Below, piece by piece: positions 17,667-26,994 of a stretch of 64,000 bases of DNA (position 1 is the first letter of the stretch; each line of letters opens with the position of its first letter). Location of the stretch: assembly GCA_964467985.1 (NCBI GenBank), contig CAYXTP010000001.1, forward strand, positions 248,001 to 312,000. Reading direction: 5' to 3'. The DNA comes from GCA-2720975 sp964467985. Its GTDB lineage: Bacteria; Planctomycetota; UBA1135; GCA-002686595. The position numbers were made by a program, and so were the translations under genes. The notes below the pieces were generated by a model that was not told the DNA's origin, did not search any database, and saw only the letters and a program-made list of their open reading frames with translations.

Positions 17667-18951
17667 CGGAGTGGACCTGAGCGACGAGCCGTTTGTGAAT
17701 GTTTTGCCGTTCTGTTCGAGTTCCGCGCAGGGCTGCGGCGAAGGAGCGACACCAGATTTCGGTCAGGGCACGCGGCGCGTCTCCAACCGACGCAGTCCAT
17801 TGTTGCAGACAGTGATTCGGCTGGAGGGTCTCTTGATCCACGGGCGAAATGAGCCGAAGGAGCAACAGCTCCGGCTCCACGGCCAAGACCTCGATCGTGT
17901 TCCCAGGTTCTAGGCCTCTGTCTTGCAGCGCACCCCAAAGAGAACCCGCCGTCCAGGCTGCGCGTTCACGTTGCTCCAAAGACCAGGCGGCCCAGGCTTG
18001 GGCCAGCGGGCGACAGCCGCGAGGACGATCGAAAACGATTCTCTCTCTTGATCCTTGCAGCCACGCCACGGGTCGCTCTGAGGCGATTGCGTGGGACTCC
18101 AAGTGGGCCGCTGTATTCCAGCGCTTCAATCGTGGCCCAGTCATGGCACCAACCAGCACTTCGACCTCGCGTTCTGGATCCCATGGCGACTGGATCCATC
18201 CGGAGGTCGGATCGAGGGCGGCCACTCCCTGCGCGTGCTCGGTCAGGTCCTTCCGCACGAGGCCACCGCCGCCCTCTACTTCCGCCATGGCTCCGCTCAC
18301 TCTGTGGTAGCGGACAAGTCGTTTGCGAACATCTGCTCGCCGCAGTTGGCGCGCCTTTAGCTCAAATTCTTCATTCGCGAGCAAAGACCTGGCCTCCGCT
18401 ACCGTGTGGCTGAGGGCCCTCAGGACGCGTGCGCGAAACCAGGGGCTCGCCACCTCACGCGTGCCCGCGGCGAGGGGCAACAGAAACTCGCCCAGGTCTC
18501 GGGTCCAGCGCGTGCGTACCCGCGCAAGGTCAACGAGAAACACATCGCCCTGCGGTCCGACTAGCACGTTCCCCATGTGCAGATCTGGATGCCAGATGCG
18601 CGCTGCCCAAAGATCCGCCAGGAGTCTGCCCAATGCGTGGGCAACGAGCTTGGGCTCCACTCCCCAGGGTTCCGTTCCGCCCAGTAGGAGCGCAAGGGGT
18701 CTGCAGTGAGTCAGCTCCTCCTGTACGAGTTCCCATGAACCGCTCCGGCGCCGAACGGCCAGAGGCCGCGGCACGGGTAGACCCCGTCTGCGCAACCAAC
18801 GCAGGGCGCGGTACTCACGCCATGCACGTAGGCCGTCTTTGATTCCATCCAAGGCGCCAGGAGAGTGGAATCGCTTGACAACCCTGCGCTGGCCGGGGCT
18901 GTGCTCCACGAGGATCGTGCGCTTGGGGCCCTGCTTGAGGGTCGAATCCAT
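17659..18951 (-). CDS. WaaP-type kinase fused to a degenerate second kinase domain
   Basis: 430 aa. The N-terminal half (1-215) is an LPS-type kinase: VVKRF carries the likely ATP Lys, HPDLHMGN (121-128) is the catalytic loop, and LVDLAR with Asp141 binds metal. The C-terminal half (about 275-400) seems to repeat the fold. CRPLA occurs at 83-87 and again at 313-317, each followed by a helix and a loop with a similar strand pattern. The second loop reads LEPGN instead of HPDLHMGN and LRLIS instead of LVDLA, so it should be catalytically dead. ATG at 18951 is preferred; upstream frames overlap the divergent amidohydrolase. It is the first gene of the envelope operon. The domain duplication is my reading and needs structure prediction. 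Confidence 0.7.
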   Translation of the reverse strand: MDSTLKQGPKRTILVEHSPGQRRVVKRFHSPGALDGIKDGLRAWREYRALRWLRRRGLPVPRPLAVRRRSGSWELVQEELTHCRPLALLLGGTEPWGVEPKLVAHALGRLLADLWAARIWHPDLHMGNVLVGPQGDVFLVDLARVRTRWTRDLGEFLLPLAAGTREVASPWFRARVLRALSHTVAEARSLLANEEFELKARQLRRADVRKRLVRYHRVSGAMAEVEGGGGLVRKDLTEHAQGVAALDPTSGWIQSPWDPEREVEVLVGAMTGPRLKRWNTAAHLESHAIASERPVAWLQGSRERIVFDRPRGCRPLAQAWAAWSLEQRERAAWTAGSLWGALQDRGLEPGNTIEVLAVEPELLLLRLISPVDQETLQPNHCLQQWTASVGDAPRALTEIWCRSFAAALRGTRTERQNIHKRLVAQVHSGE

Positions 18952-19045
18952 GGCCAGATGATACCGAGCGGTTACGACCGCTTCGGAAGCAGTTGTCCTT
19001 GTATTGCTAGACTCAACCACCCCGCTCCTCCTGTCCTGATCCAAC

Positions 19046-20743
19046 ATGCATTTTCTCCCCCTCCTGGCTCTGACAATTCTGCCTTCCTCGTCCACTCCTA
19101 CGCAGGACGCTGTTCAAGCAGAACGGATTCTCACCGGTGGCCCGATCACCACCCTGTGGGCCGATCGGCCCGAGGCGCGCGCACTCGCCATCCGCTCAGG
19201 GCAGATCTTGGCCGTCGGAAGTGAAGCGGACATCGCTCGACTCAAGGGTCCGCAAACGGATGTCATCCAATTGGAGGGCCGCCGTGTCGTGCCGGGTTTT
19301 ATCGAAGGGCACGGGCACTTTCTCGGGGTTGGGGACGCGCGCATGCAGTTGGATCTGCGCACGACAGACTCATGGGATGAGGTCCTCGCGATGGTTACGG
19401 CAGCCACCAAGACCGTTCCGGAGGGAACGCTGATTCGCGGTCGGGGTTGGCACCAGGAGAAGTGGACCGAGCTCCCGGCCGACCTTGTCGAGGGCTTGCC
19501 CGTTCACGCTAGCCTCTCGGAAATTTCACCGGAGCACCCGGTGCTTCTGCGCCACGCGAGTGGTCACATGGTCTTTGCGAATGGCAAGGCGCTTGAATTG
19601 TGTGGGGTGACAGCTGAGACACCGGACCCCTCCGGTGGCACGATCGTGCGCGACTCTGCAGGTCAGCCCACTGGGGCCTTGCGAGAAAACGCGGCCGGTC
19701 TCGTGGGTGCCGCTCAATTGCGAGCGCGGCCGGTTTCCGTGGAGCAGCGCGCGCGCCAGGCGATGGAAGAGTGCTTGTCCAAGGGCATCACGAGTTTCCA
19801 GACGGCCGGTACGAGTCTGCGCACGGCTCGCGCCCTCGCTGAATTAGCCGAAGCGGGTCAACTGGACGTGCGTATGTGGGTCATGTTGAACGAGCCTGCG
19901 GGTGTGCTCGCTCGCGCCCTTCCTGCGGCCCGGATCGTGGGCGCAGGCAACGACTACTTGACGGTTAGAGCTATCAAGCGCTCGATCGACGGGGCCTTGG
20001 GATCCCACGGGGCTTGGTTGCTGGAACCCTATGTGGATCTCCCACAGACCCATGGCCTGCGACTGATTTCACAGGAGGAGATGGAGGCGACGGCGCTCCT
20101 AGCTCTGCAGTACGACATGCAGTTGTGCGTGCATGCCATTGGAGATCGGGCTAACCGCGAAGTGCTCGACGTCTACGAGCGGGCCTTTTCCACCCTGAAG
20201 GATGGACAGGTACCGGGAGTGGATCGACGCTGGCGCATCGAGCACGCACAGCATCTGCACCCCAAGGACTTGTTGCGCTTCGTGCGCATGGGGGTTATCG
20301 CCTCCGTGCAGGCCATCCACTGCGTGTCGGACGGCCCATGGGTCCCGACAAGGCTGGGAGACACACGCAGCGCTGAGGGGGCCTACCGGTGGCGAGACTT
20401 GATTGACTCGGGCGCGCTCGTGATTCAAGGAACGGATGCGCCAGTGGAGGATGTGGATCCACTCGCGAATTATCGGGCCGCAGTGACGAGGCGCATGAAG
20501 AACGGCGAGGTCTTCTACGGCGAACAGCGAATGACACGCATCGAAGCCCTGCGCGCGGCCACCCTGAATGCCGCCTTCGCCGCATTTGAGGAGAAGGAAA
20601 AGGGATCCCTCGAACCGGGCAAGATGGCGGACCTCGTCGTGCTGACCCACGACATACTCACGATTGCGGACGAAGATCTTGAGCTGGCAAGCGTGGCCAT
20701 GACTCTTGTGGGCGGAGAAATTCGGTATCGAGCGGGTAAATAG
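19046..20743 (+). CDS. Exported amidohydrolase, YtcJ/LAF3 type
   Basis: Amidohydrolase superfamily (amidohydrolase_3), 565 aa. The metal site is built from HGH (89-91), the bridging Lys in AIKRSIDG (about 311), His in CVHAIGDRAN (about 363), His in RIEHAQHL (about 399) and the catalytic Asp in GTDAP (about 463). A short signal peptide (1-20) predicts export. This family hydrolyses C-N bonds in formamides, N-acyl compounds or cyclic amides; the substrate here is unknown. ATG at 19046 begins the signal sequence. It is divergent from the LPS kinase operon with about 95 nt between starts. Confidence 0.86.
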   Translation: MHFLPLLALTILPSSSTPTQDAVQAERILTGGPITTLWADRPEARALAIRSGQILAVGSEADIARLKGPQTDVIQLEGRRVVPGFIEGHGHFLGVGDARMQLDLRTTDSWDEVLAMVTAATKTVPEGTLIRGRGWHQEKWTELPADLVEGLPVHASLSEISPEHPVLLRHASGHMVFANGKALELCGVTAETPDPSGGTIVRDSAGQPTGALRENAAGLVGAAQLRARPVSVEQRARQAMEECLSKGITSFQTAGTSLRTARALAELAEAGQLDVRMWVMLNEPAGVLARALPAARIVGAGNDYLTVRAIKRSIDGALGSHGAWLLEPYVDLPQTHGLRLISQEEMEATALLALQYDMQLCVHAIGDRANREVLDVYERAFSTLKDGQVPGVDRRWRIEHAQHLHPKDLLRFVRMGVIASVQAIHCVSDGPWVPTRLGDTRSAEGAYRWRDLIDSGALVIQGTDAPVEDVDPLANYRAAVTRRMKNGEVFYGEQRMTRIEALRAATLNAAFAAFEEKEKGSLEPGKMADLVVLTHDILTIADEDLELASVAMTLVGGEIRYRAGK

Positions 20744-20959
20744 AACTCCGGTACTTGGCCCGCTGCAGCGCGGCGGATCGAGAGCGTGAGTTCAGGAGAA
20801 GCCTGAATTGCCAAGGGGATTCCTTCATTGGCGGTTCTTGGAGTTGCGAGTATCTTCCCAAGTTCCCCCTCCCGTTTGCGTCCGACCGCGAACACCACCC
20901 CCGCAACCCACGAGCGCACGCGCTTACTGGGTGCAGGCCCAACACAAGAGGATCTGTCC

Positions 20960-23389
20960 ATGAGTCGTTTGTTGCTGACCCTGGCATTGTCCGGCATCCC
21001 GGTTACATCCGCGCTCGGCACCCAGGGCGCCGGTTACCGGCTGCCGCCTCCTGAAGTTGTCGAGATTGTCGACGCACCCAGGTCACCCGCCCTCGACTTG
21101 AGTCCCGACGGCCGCTGGTTCCTGGTCGTCGAGCCCGACACGCTGCCGACCATTGCGGACGTGTCGCGACCCATGTTGCGGCTGGCGGGCATGCGCATCG
21201 ATCCCACGACGAATTCTCGCCACCGCAGTTCCTTCAACAGAGGCCTGCTGCTGCGTGATCTCTCGGGACAAGTGGAGACGCGCGTCGAGTTGCCCTCGGG
21301 CTCACGGCTTGTCGGTGCCTCATGGTCGCACACCTCACAGCACTTTGCGTTCACTTTGGTCTCCGACGGAGGCACTTCCCTGTGGGTGGCCTCGGTTGCG
21401 GAACCCACCAAAGCGGTTGAGGTTAGCGATCGACTCTCGTCGGTGCTCACCTCAGGTTACACCTGGAGCCCCGATGGGCAGAGCCTCATTGTGACTGAAG
21501 TTCCCGAGGGTCGTGGGCCGGCACCGGCGGAGCCCAAGGTTCCGACCGGTCCGAGCATTCGTGAAACTAGCGGTTCGAACACTCCCCTGCGCACCTATCA
21601 GGACCTCCTTTCAAGCCCCCATGACGAAGCGCTCTTTGAGCACTTCGCGACGACGGAGATCAATCGAGTGCAGCTTGGCAGCGGGGTCCGCACGAAGATT
21701 GCGGCTGCGGCCCTGCACAGTTCCATCTCCCCGTCCCCAGATGGTGATCACTTGTTGGTCACGACGATACGCCGACCCTTCTCGTACCTCATGCCGGCCT
21801 ATCTTTTCGGGCACACCGTCGAAGTGTGGGATGCGCGCGGGCAGCGCGAGCGCGTCATCGTTGAGGTGCCCATCGCAGAGGGAATTCCCCTGCACGGCGT
21901 GCGAACGGGTCCCCGCAGCATCCGCTGGCGGCCGGGTCATGACGCGACCTTGGTGTGGACCGAGGCCTTGGACGGGGGAGATCCCGAACGGGAGGTTGCC
22001 CACAGAGATGGACTCATGGTCGCCGAGCCGTTCACCGCTGAGCCGCGAGAGGCCTTCCGCAGTGAGTTTCGGCTGCGTGGAGTCAGTTGGCTGGCGGACG
22101 GGCGTCGGGCACTCGTCAGTGAGTACGACCGCCATCGGCGCTGGACATCCACTTGGCTGCGTGACATTGACAACCCAGAGGAAGAGGCCCGCTTGGTTGA
22201 AGATCGCAGCAACAACGACCGCTACGCGGACCTCGGATCGCCGCTGACGATCACGGATGCTCGGGGCAGTCGCGTGATCAGGCTGGACGGACCGTGGATT
22301 CACCGTAGCGGTCAAGGCGCGGGCCCGGGCGGCGCGCGCCCTTTCTTGGACCGTCAGAATCTCGAGACCCTAGAGAGTGAACGACTGTGGCGCTGCTCTG
22401 AGGGGACCTACGAGTCGGTGACGGCACTCACCGACATCAGCGCCGCCGGTCCTATCTTCATCACTCGCTTTGAGAGTCCAACGTCACCGCCCAACTACAG
22501 GCGACACGTTGGGGATTCGTTGGAGGCATTGACGCAGTTCAAGGACCCAACACCTCAGATTCGAGGGATCACCAAGCAGCTCGTCACCTACGAGCGCGCT
22601 GACGGAGTGCCGCTCTCCGCGACCCTCTACCTGCCAGCGAACTACGAGAAGGGCACACCCTTGCCCCTGGTGGTATGGGCCTATCCGCGCGAATTCAGTG
22701 ATCCGAAGACCGCTGGCCAAGTGGGGGGTAGTCCCTACCGTTTCACGCGCATCGGCGGTTCGTCGCACTTGTTCTTCCTCACGCAGGGTTACGCAATCAT
22801 GGACGGCGCCACGATGCCTGTGATTGGCGACCCCGAGACCATGAACGACACGTTCATTGATCAAATCGTGGCCGCCGCAGCCGCTGCCATCGACAAGGCA
22901 GTTGAAATGGGCGTCGCAGATCCCGACCGGGTGGGTGTGGCTGGTCACAGCTACGGCGCATTCATGACGGCCAATCTGTTGGCTCACTGCGATCTGTTCA
23001 GGGCCGGTGTTGCTCGCAGCGGTGCGTACAACCGCACCTTGACTCCCTTCGGATTCCAGTCGGAACGCCGCACTCTGTGGCAGGCGCCTGAGGCCTATTT
23101 TGCCATATCGCCCTTCATGCACGCCGACAAGATCGACGAGCCGATCCTGCTGATCCACGGTGAGATTGACAACAACTCGGGCACGTTCCCGCTGCAGTCG
23201 TCACGCCTGTTCCAGGGCATCAAGGGCAATGGGGGCACGGCCAGGTTGGTCTATTTGCCCAACGAGAGCCACGGCTATCGTGCCCGCGAGTCCGTGCTGC
23301 ACACCCTGGCCGAGATGATCGACTGGTTCGATGTGCACGTAAAGAACGCGCCCGAACGAGCGACGGGGACTCCGGCCGACGAGCAGTGA
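20960..23389 (+). CDS. S9 family serine peptidase, glutamyl-endopeptidase (S9D)-like
   Basis: Exported prolyl-oligopeptidase-family peptidase, 809 aa. A signal peptide (1-20) is followed by a beta-propeller (about 30-520) and an alpha/beta-hydrolase domain (about 540-809). The catalytic triad is Ser664 (GHSYGAF), Asp737 (HGEIDNN) and His771 (ESHGYRAR). The C-terminal block, with KGNGGTARLV and ESHGYRARES, and the strand VVWAYPREF followed by the AGQVGGSP loop, match the chloroplast glutamyl endopeptidase subgroup (S9D) rather than DPP-IV. It would cleave peptides in the periplasm. ATG at 20960 was chosen because it starts the signal peptide; an upstream start at 20828 adds a segment without features. 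It converges on the tricorn-like gene. Confidence 0.9.
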   Translation: MSRLLLTLALSGIPVTSALGTQGAGYRLPPPEVVEIVDAPRSPALDLSPDGRWFLVVEPDTLPTIADVSRPMLRLAGMRIDPTTNSRHRSSFNRGLLLRDLSGQVETRVELPSGSRLVGASWSHTSQHFAFTLVSDGGTSLWVASVAEPTKAVEVSDRLSSVLTSGYTWSPDGQSLIVTEVPEGRGPAPAEPKVPTGPSIRETSGSNTPLRTYQDLLSSPHDEALFEHFATTEINRVQLGSGVRTKIAAAALHSSISPSPDGDHLLVTTIRRPFSYLMPAYLFGHTVEVWDARGQRERVIVEVPIAEGIPLHGVRTGPRSIRWRPGHDATLVWTEALDGGDPEREVAHRDGLMVAEPFTAEPREAFRSEFRLRGVSWLADGRRALVSEYDRHRRWTSTWLRDIDNPEEEARLVEDRSNNDRYADLGSPLTITDARGSRVIRLDGPWIHRSGQGAGPGGARPFLDRQNLETLESERLWRCSEGTYESVTALTDISAAGPIFITRFESPTSPPNYRRHVGDSLEALTQFKDPTPQIRGITKQLVTYERADGVPLSATLYLPANYEKGTPLPLVVWAYPREFSDPKTAGQVGGSPYRFTRIGGSSHLFFLTQGYAIMDGATMPVIGDPETMNDTFIDQIVAAAAAAIDKAVEMGVADPDRVGVAGHSYGAFMTANLLAHCDLFRAGVARSGAYNRTLTPFGFQSERRTLWQAPEAYFAISPFMHADKIDEPILLIHGEIDNNSGTFPLQSSRLFQGIKGNGGTARLVYLPNESHGYRARESVLHTLAEMIDWFDVHVKNAPERATGTPADEQ

Positions 23390-23424
23390 GTATTCCAGCG
23401 GCAGTCGGCGCAAGGCGTCACGAC

Positions 23425-23457
23425 TGCCCGTGACATCCCAAACGGATGTCACGGGCA
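23425..23457. terminator. Bidirectional hairpin between S9D and tricorn genes
   Basis: A perfect 14-bp stem (23425-23438 with 23444-23457) has a 5-nt CAAAC loop. It lies in the 80-nt gap between two converging peptidase genes, so it can stop transcription from both sides. No long T-tract follows on either strand. Confidence 0.8.
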
Positions 23458-23469
23458 CTGACGTGCGCT

Positions 23470-26400
23470 CTACTTGTCTTCGTCGGAGATACCCGCTCCG
23501 CTGCGGTCGGGGTAGGTCGGACGATCGGGCGCTTGATGGGCACCCGTCTCCAACTCCTTCAGTAGGTGGGCGATCGCCGTATCGAGCTGCGGGTCTGCGC
23601 CATTCAGCATCTTGGCCGGGTCGTCAATGACTTCGATGTCCGGGTCTACTCCGTGACCCTCGATACCCCAAGTTCCGTCGGTCTCAAAGAAACCGAAGGT
23701 GGGGACTGAGGGGGCCGCGCCGTCAATTAGCCCGGGGTTGCCGGACATTCCTACCAGCCCGCCCCAGGTACGGGTTCCGATCAACTTTCCGAGACCAGCC
23801 TGGCGGAAGTAATAGGGGAAGGCATCGCCGCCAGAACCCGCCGCAAAATTGATCAGCATGGCCTTCGGGCCGCGGTGACCCACCGGCGGCCACTCCCACG
23901 CGCGTCCGGAGCGGGTTGCCCAATAGTTGGTCGCGGGCCGATCCAGCAGCTCGATGAAGCGAGTGGGGATCTGGCCGCCACCGTTCCAGCGTTCGTCAAC
24001 GATCAGGGCATCCTTGTGCCGTTGGCCCATGAATTGGCGCAGCAATTCGTTTTGACCGCCCCGGCCCGTGTCAGGAACGTGCACATAGCCGACACGGCCA
24101 CCCGACGCCTGCTCGACGTGTGCTCGCCGTCCGGCGACCCAGTCTCTGTAGCGCAGTTGACCCTCGTTGGACATGGGACGAACCACAACGACGCGTTCGT
24201 TGCCGTCGAGGCTGGGACTTGTGTTCACCGTGATGAGCGTCTCGCGCCCGGCGGTTCCGAGGAACGCCGCGTGAACGGCAAGCGCGGAGTCCACGGCGAC
24301 ACCGTTCACTTCGAGTAGCCAGTCGCCCGCGTTCACGTCGACACCCTGGGTCGAAAGGGGTGAACGGACGTCGGAGTCGTAACTACTGCCCAGGATGCGG
24401 CCGATACGGTAGGCGCCCTGGTCGAGTTCCCAATCACATCCCAGCAATCCGGGCCTGGGACCCTCAGGTCCGTCAGGGGTTTCGCCCGGTGCAGGGCGGT
24501 TGTAGGCGTGGCCCACGTTCAGCTCAGAGATCATCTCCCCAACCAGGAAGGTCACGTCTTCTCTAGATGTGGCAAAGTCCAATGCCGCCAAAGCCCGGTC
24601 TCGGATTCCGTCCCAGTCCACGCCGTGCAGGTTGGGATCGTAGAACCAGTCTCGGTAGATGCGGTGCACGTCATTGAGCAGTTGGGGCCACTCGCTGGCT
24701 GGGTCAAAAACCCCGGCCACGCCGGAGAAATCCACAAAGTCCTCGGTCTTTTGGTCGGGAGCGGGGGAGACCACCGCCGTTCCACCAGACACCCGGACGA
24801 GGAGCTTCTCGCCGGACGGAGTGAGATCAAAGCCCCGGACTCCGGAGAGGACTTCCGAGTCCTTCTTCTTTTCCAGGTCGTAAATCCGAAGCCCAGCCCC
24901 TGAGGGGCCGCGCCCCCTGCCTCCGCCCGACATGTACAGCAACTTGCCTTTGAGTCCCTTGAGGGCTCGGACACTGCCGGCGCTTACGGGCAACTGGATG
25001 CTGCGGGCTTCAAAGCCATCAACGTCGATGCGGAGAGGCTCATCCTCTTCGGCCGTCTCGAGGTCATCGTCACCCTCCCCTTCATCTGCGTCATGGTCGG
25101 CGCCTCCTTCTTCACCCTCATCCTCCACTTCTCCAGTGATGGGCTCTTCGTCGTTTGAGGGAGCAAAGGGGTTTTCCACATCCGTGCGCAAGGGCACGGC
25201 CATCAGGTTCATGGAGTCGGTGTAGATCCAGGTCGTGTCAAACTCAGAATACGTCGGACTGAAAGTGCGCTGCGACGCGAAGAACAGCCAATCACCCGCT
25301 AGGTCGAAGGTCGGGTTGCTGTCGTTGAACATGCCCGATGTGACTTCGTGGTGGTCACGCTTTCCAAGGTCGTAGAGTTGCAGGGCGCTGTTGTGGCTCT
25401 GCGAGTGCTCGCGGGACCAGGCAAGCCAATTCGAGTCGGGCGACCAGTCCATGGACAGCTGGCCGTAGGTCGGATTCGTATCCACCAAGAGCAACTCTTT
25501 GCCTTCCATCAGGTAGACGTAGAGTTCTCCGCCCTGCATGGCGAAGCACAATTTCTCTGAATCGGGAGACCAGGATGCTGCGTATTTCCAGCCTGCACCC
25601 ATGGAGGTCAGCTGGCGTTCACCATTCTCATCTGCCCCGTCGAAGGTCTTCCCGTCTGAGCGGCGCAGGGTCAGTTCGTATTCCCCGCTGCGATCGGACC
25701 AGTAGGCAATCCACTTGCCGTCCGGGCTCCATGAGGGATAGCGCTCCGCCACCCCGCTCGTGCGCGTGAGATTGCGTGTCACACCATCCTCGACGGGGAC
25801 CGTGAAGATCTCGCCACGTGCCTCGACGACGACTCGTTTGGCCTGGGGCGCGATCGCGTGGCCGCTAGTAGAGCCTTCCAAGTCCCGATGAGCTGGCCGC
25901 AGGGCAGGCCGATCCATGGGGATCGTGACGGGCACCTCGACCACTTCACCCCCATCAAATTCGTAGCGGTACAGCTTGCCCATGGCTTCGAAGACCACGT
26001 CGTCGGGACCTGCGGAAGGGAAGCGCACCCCCGAGACGGAGAAGTCCGTGAGCTGGCGCGTGGTGCCGCTGTCGATATTGCGCGAGTAGAGGTTCATGAT
26101 GCCCTTGTCCCCACGGTCAGACAGAAAAATCACGTTGCGCCCGTTCCACATGGGCATCGAATCCGTTCCAGGATCCTTCGTGAACTGCACGGACTCGTTG
26201 GTGTTCAGGTTGAAGAGCCAGACGTCCTGGGCCATGCCTCCCCGATACCTGCGCCAGGTGCGGAATTCACGGCTGTTGGGAGTGTAGGCCACCCATTCGC
26301 CACTCTCGTCGATCGCACCAAAGGTGCCGTAGGCCATCGGAAGCGGACGGGGCAAACCGCCATGGCGCGAAACAAGGAACATCTTCGGCGCTCGGCGGAC

Positions 26401-26802
26401 ACCCGAGACTTCGCTCGAAAAGAAGAGCAACTGCTCACCGTCGGGGTGCCAGTCGCAGAGCGTCTCGCGGTCGGAGTGGTAGGTGGCGCGTACGGGCACT
26501 CCACCGTCAAGTGCGAGTGTGTACAGGTCCGAACCGCCGTCGTACTCGGACATGAAAGCGACACTTTGGCCGTCCGGACTGAACTTGGCGAAACTCTCGC
26601 CGCCCGTAGAAGACGTAAGCCGCCGTGCTTGGCCGCCTTCCTTGGCGACCAACCACAAGTCCGTGTCGTATCGGAAAACGATGTTCTCTGCGCTAACGTC
26701 GGGATAGCGCAGCATGACAGCCGAGGGGTCGGTCTGGGCGCCGGCGACGGACATCCAAGGGAACAAGGCGGCACATAGCAGGAACTTGGCAGTGGTGGGC
26801 AT
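23470..26802 (-). CDS. Tricorn-like protease (S41 type), exported
   Basis: Tricorn protease homologue, 1110 aa, degrading peptides of about 6-12 residues into small products. A signal peptide (1-22) is followed by two beta-propellers built of TolB/WD-like repeats (about 30-540), with FSPDGQSVAF and WSPDGKWIAYWS motifs. An acidic insertion (about 555-600, nearly all Glu, Asp and Gly) comes next, then a C1 helical part, a PDZ domain (about 820-890) and the S41 core. Catalytic residues by alignment to tricorn are His765 (NVGHAY), Ser990 (AAGSGGDAF) and Glu1048 (IEGHGVDPD). The acidic insertion is not typical. It faces the S9D peptidase, forming a peptide-degradation pair. Confidence 0.93.
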   Translation of the reverse strand: MPTTAKFLLCAALFPWMSVAGAQTDPSAVMLRYPDVSAENIVFRYDTDLWLVAKEGGQARRLTSSTGGESFAKFSPDGQSVAFMSEYDGGSDLYTLALDGGVPVRATYHSDRETLCDWHPDGEQLLFFSSEVSGVRRAPKMFLVSRHGGLPRPLPMAYGTFGAIDESGEWVAYTPNSREFRTWRRYRGGMAQDVWLFNLNTNESVQFTKDPGTDSMPMWNGRNVIFLSDRGDKGIMNLYSRNIDSGTTRQLTDFSVSGVRFPSAGPDDVVFEAMGKLYRYEFDGGEVVEVPVTIPMDRPALRPAHRDLEGSTSGHAIAPQAKRVVVEARGEIFTVPVEDGVTRNLTRTSGVAERYPSWSPDGKWIAYWSDRSGEYELTLRRSDGKTFDGADENGERQLTSMGAGWKYAASWSPDSEKLCFAMQGGELYVYLMEGKELLLVDTNPTYGQLSMDWSPDSNWLAWSREHSQSHNSALQLYDLGKRDHHEVTSGMFNDSNPTFDLAGDWLFFASQRTFSPTYSEFDTTWIYTDSMNLMAVPLRTDVENPFAPSNDEEPITGEVEDEGEEGGADHDADEGEGDDDLETAEEDEPLRIDVDGFEARSIQLPVSAGSVRALKGLKGKLLYMSGGGRGRGPSGAGLRIYDLEKKKDSEVLSGVRGFDLTPSGEKLLVRVSGGTAVVSPAPDQKTEDFVDFSGVAGVFDPASEWPQLLNDVHRIYRDWFYDPNLHGVDWDGIRDRALAALDFATSREDVTFLVGEMISELNVGHAYNRPAPGETPDGPEGPRPGLLGCDWELDQGAYRIGRILGSSYDSDVRSPLSTQGVDVNAGDWLLEVNGVAVDSALAVHAAFLGTAGRETLITVNTSPSLDGNERVVVVRPMSNEGQLRYRDWVAGRRAHVEQASGGRVGYVHVPDTGRGGQNELLRQFMGQRHKDALIVDERWNGGGQIPTRFIELLDRPATNYWATRSGRAWEWPPVGHRGPKAMLINFAAGSGGDAFPYYFRQAGLGKLIGTRTWGGLVGMSGNPGLIDGAAPSVPTFGFFETDGTWGIEGHGVDPDIEVIDDPAKMLNGADPQLDTAIAHLLKELETGAHQAPDRPTYPDRSGAGISDEDK

Positions 26803-26994
26803 TTTGACTTTCCGAATAGGGAGAGGACGGCGAAACGGGGAGGGGGATCATAGGAAGCCCCGGAATTGGGCGCCCAGCCCAGGCGTCGAACTTGGGTAAG
26901 AGGGTCAGAGGACCCAGCGGATCTGCGTGCCGTACGCACTTCGCGGCTGCTATTCGTAGTTCTCCTGCGGGTGAATCACCTATCCTCTCTACCC

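Noticed and set aside
20828..20959. Upstream start of the S9D peptidase
   Set aside because: The extra 44 residues have no conserved features, and the true signal peptide begins at 20960.
25858..26778. 306-residue open frame antisense to the tricorn-like gene
   Set aside because: The tricorn frame is certain; this frame has repeated Arg/Gly/Val composition and no recognisable domain.
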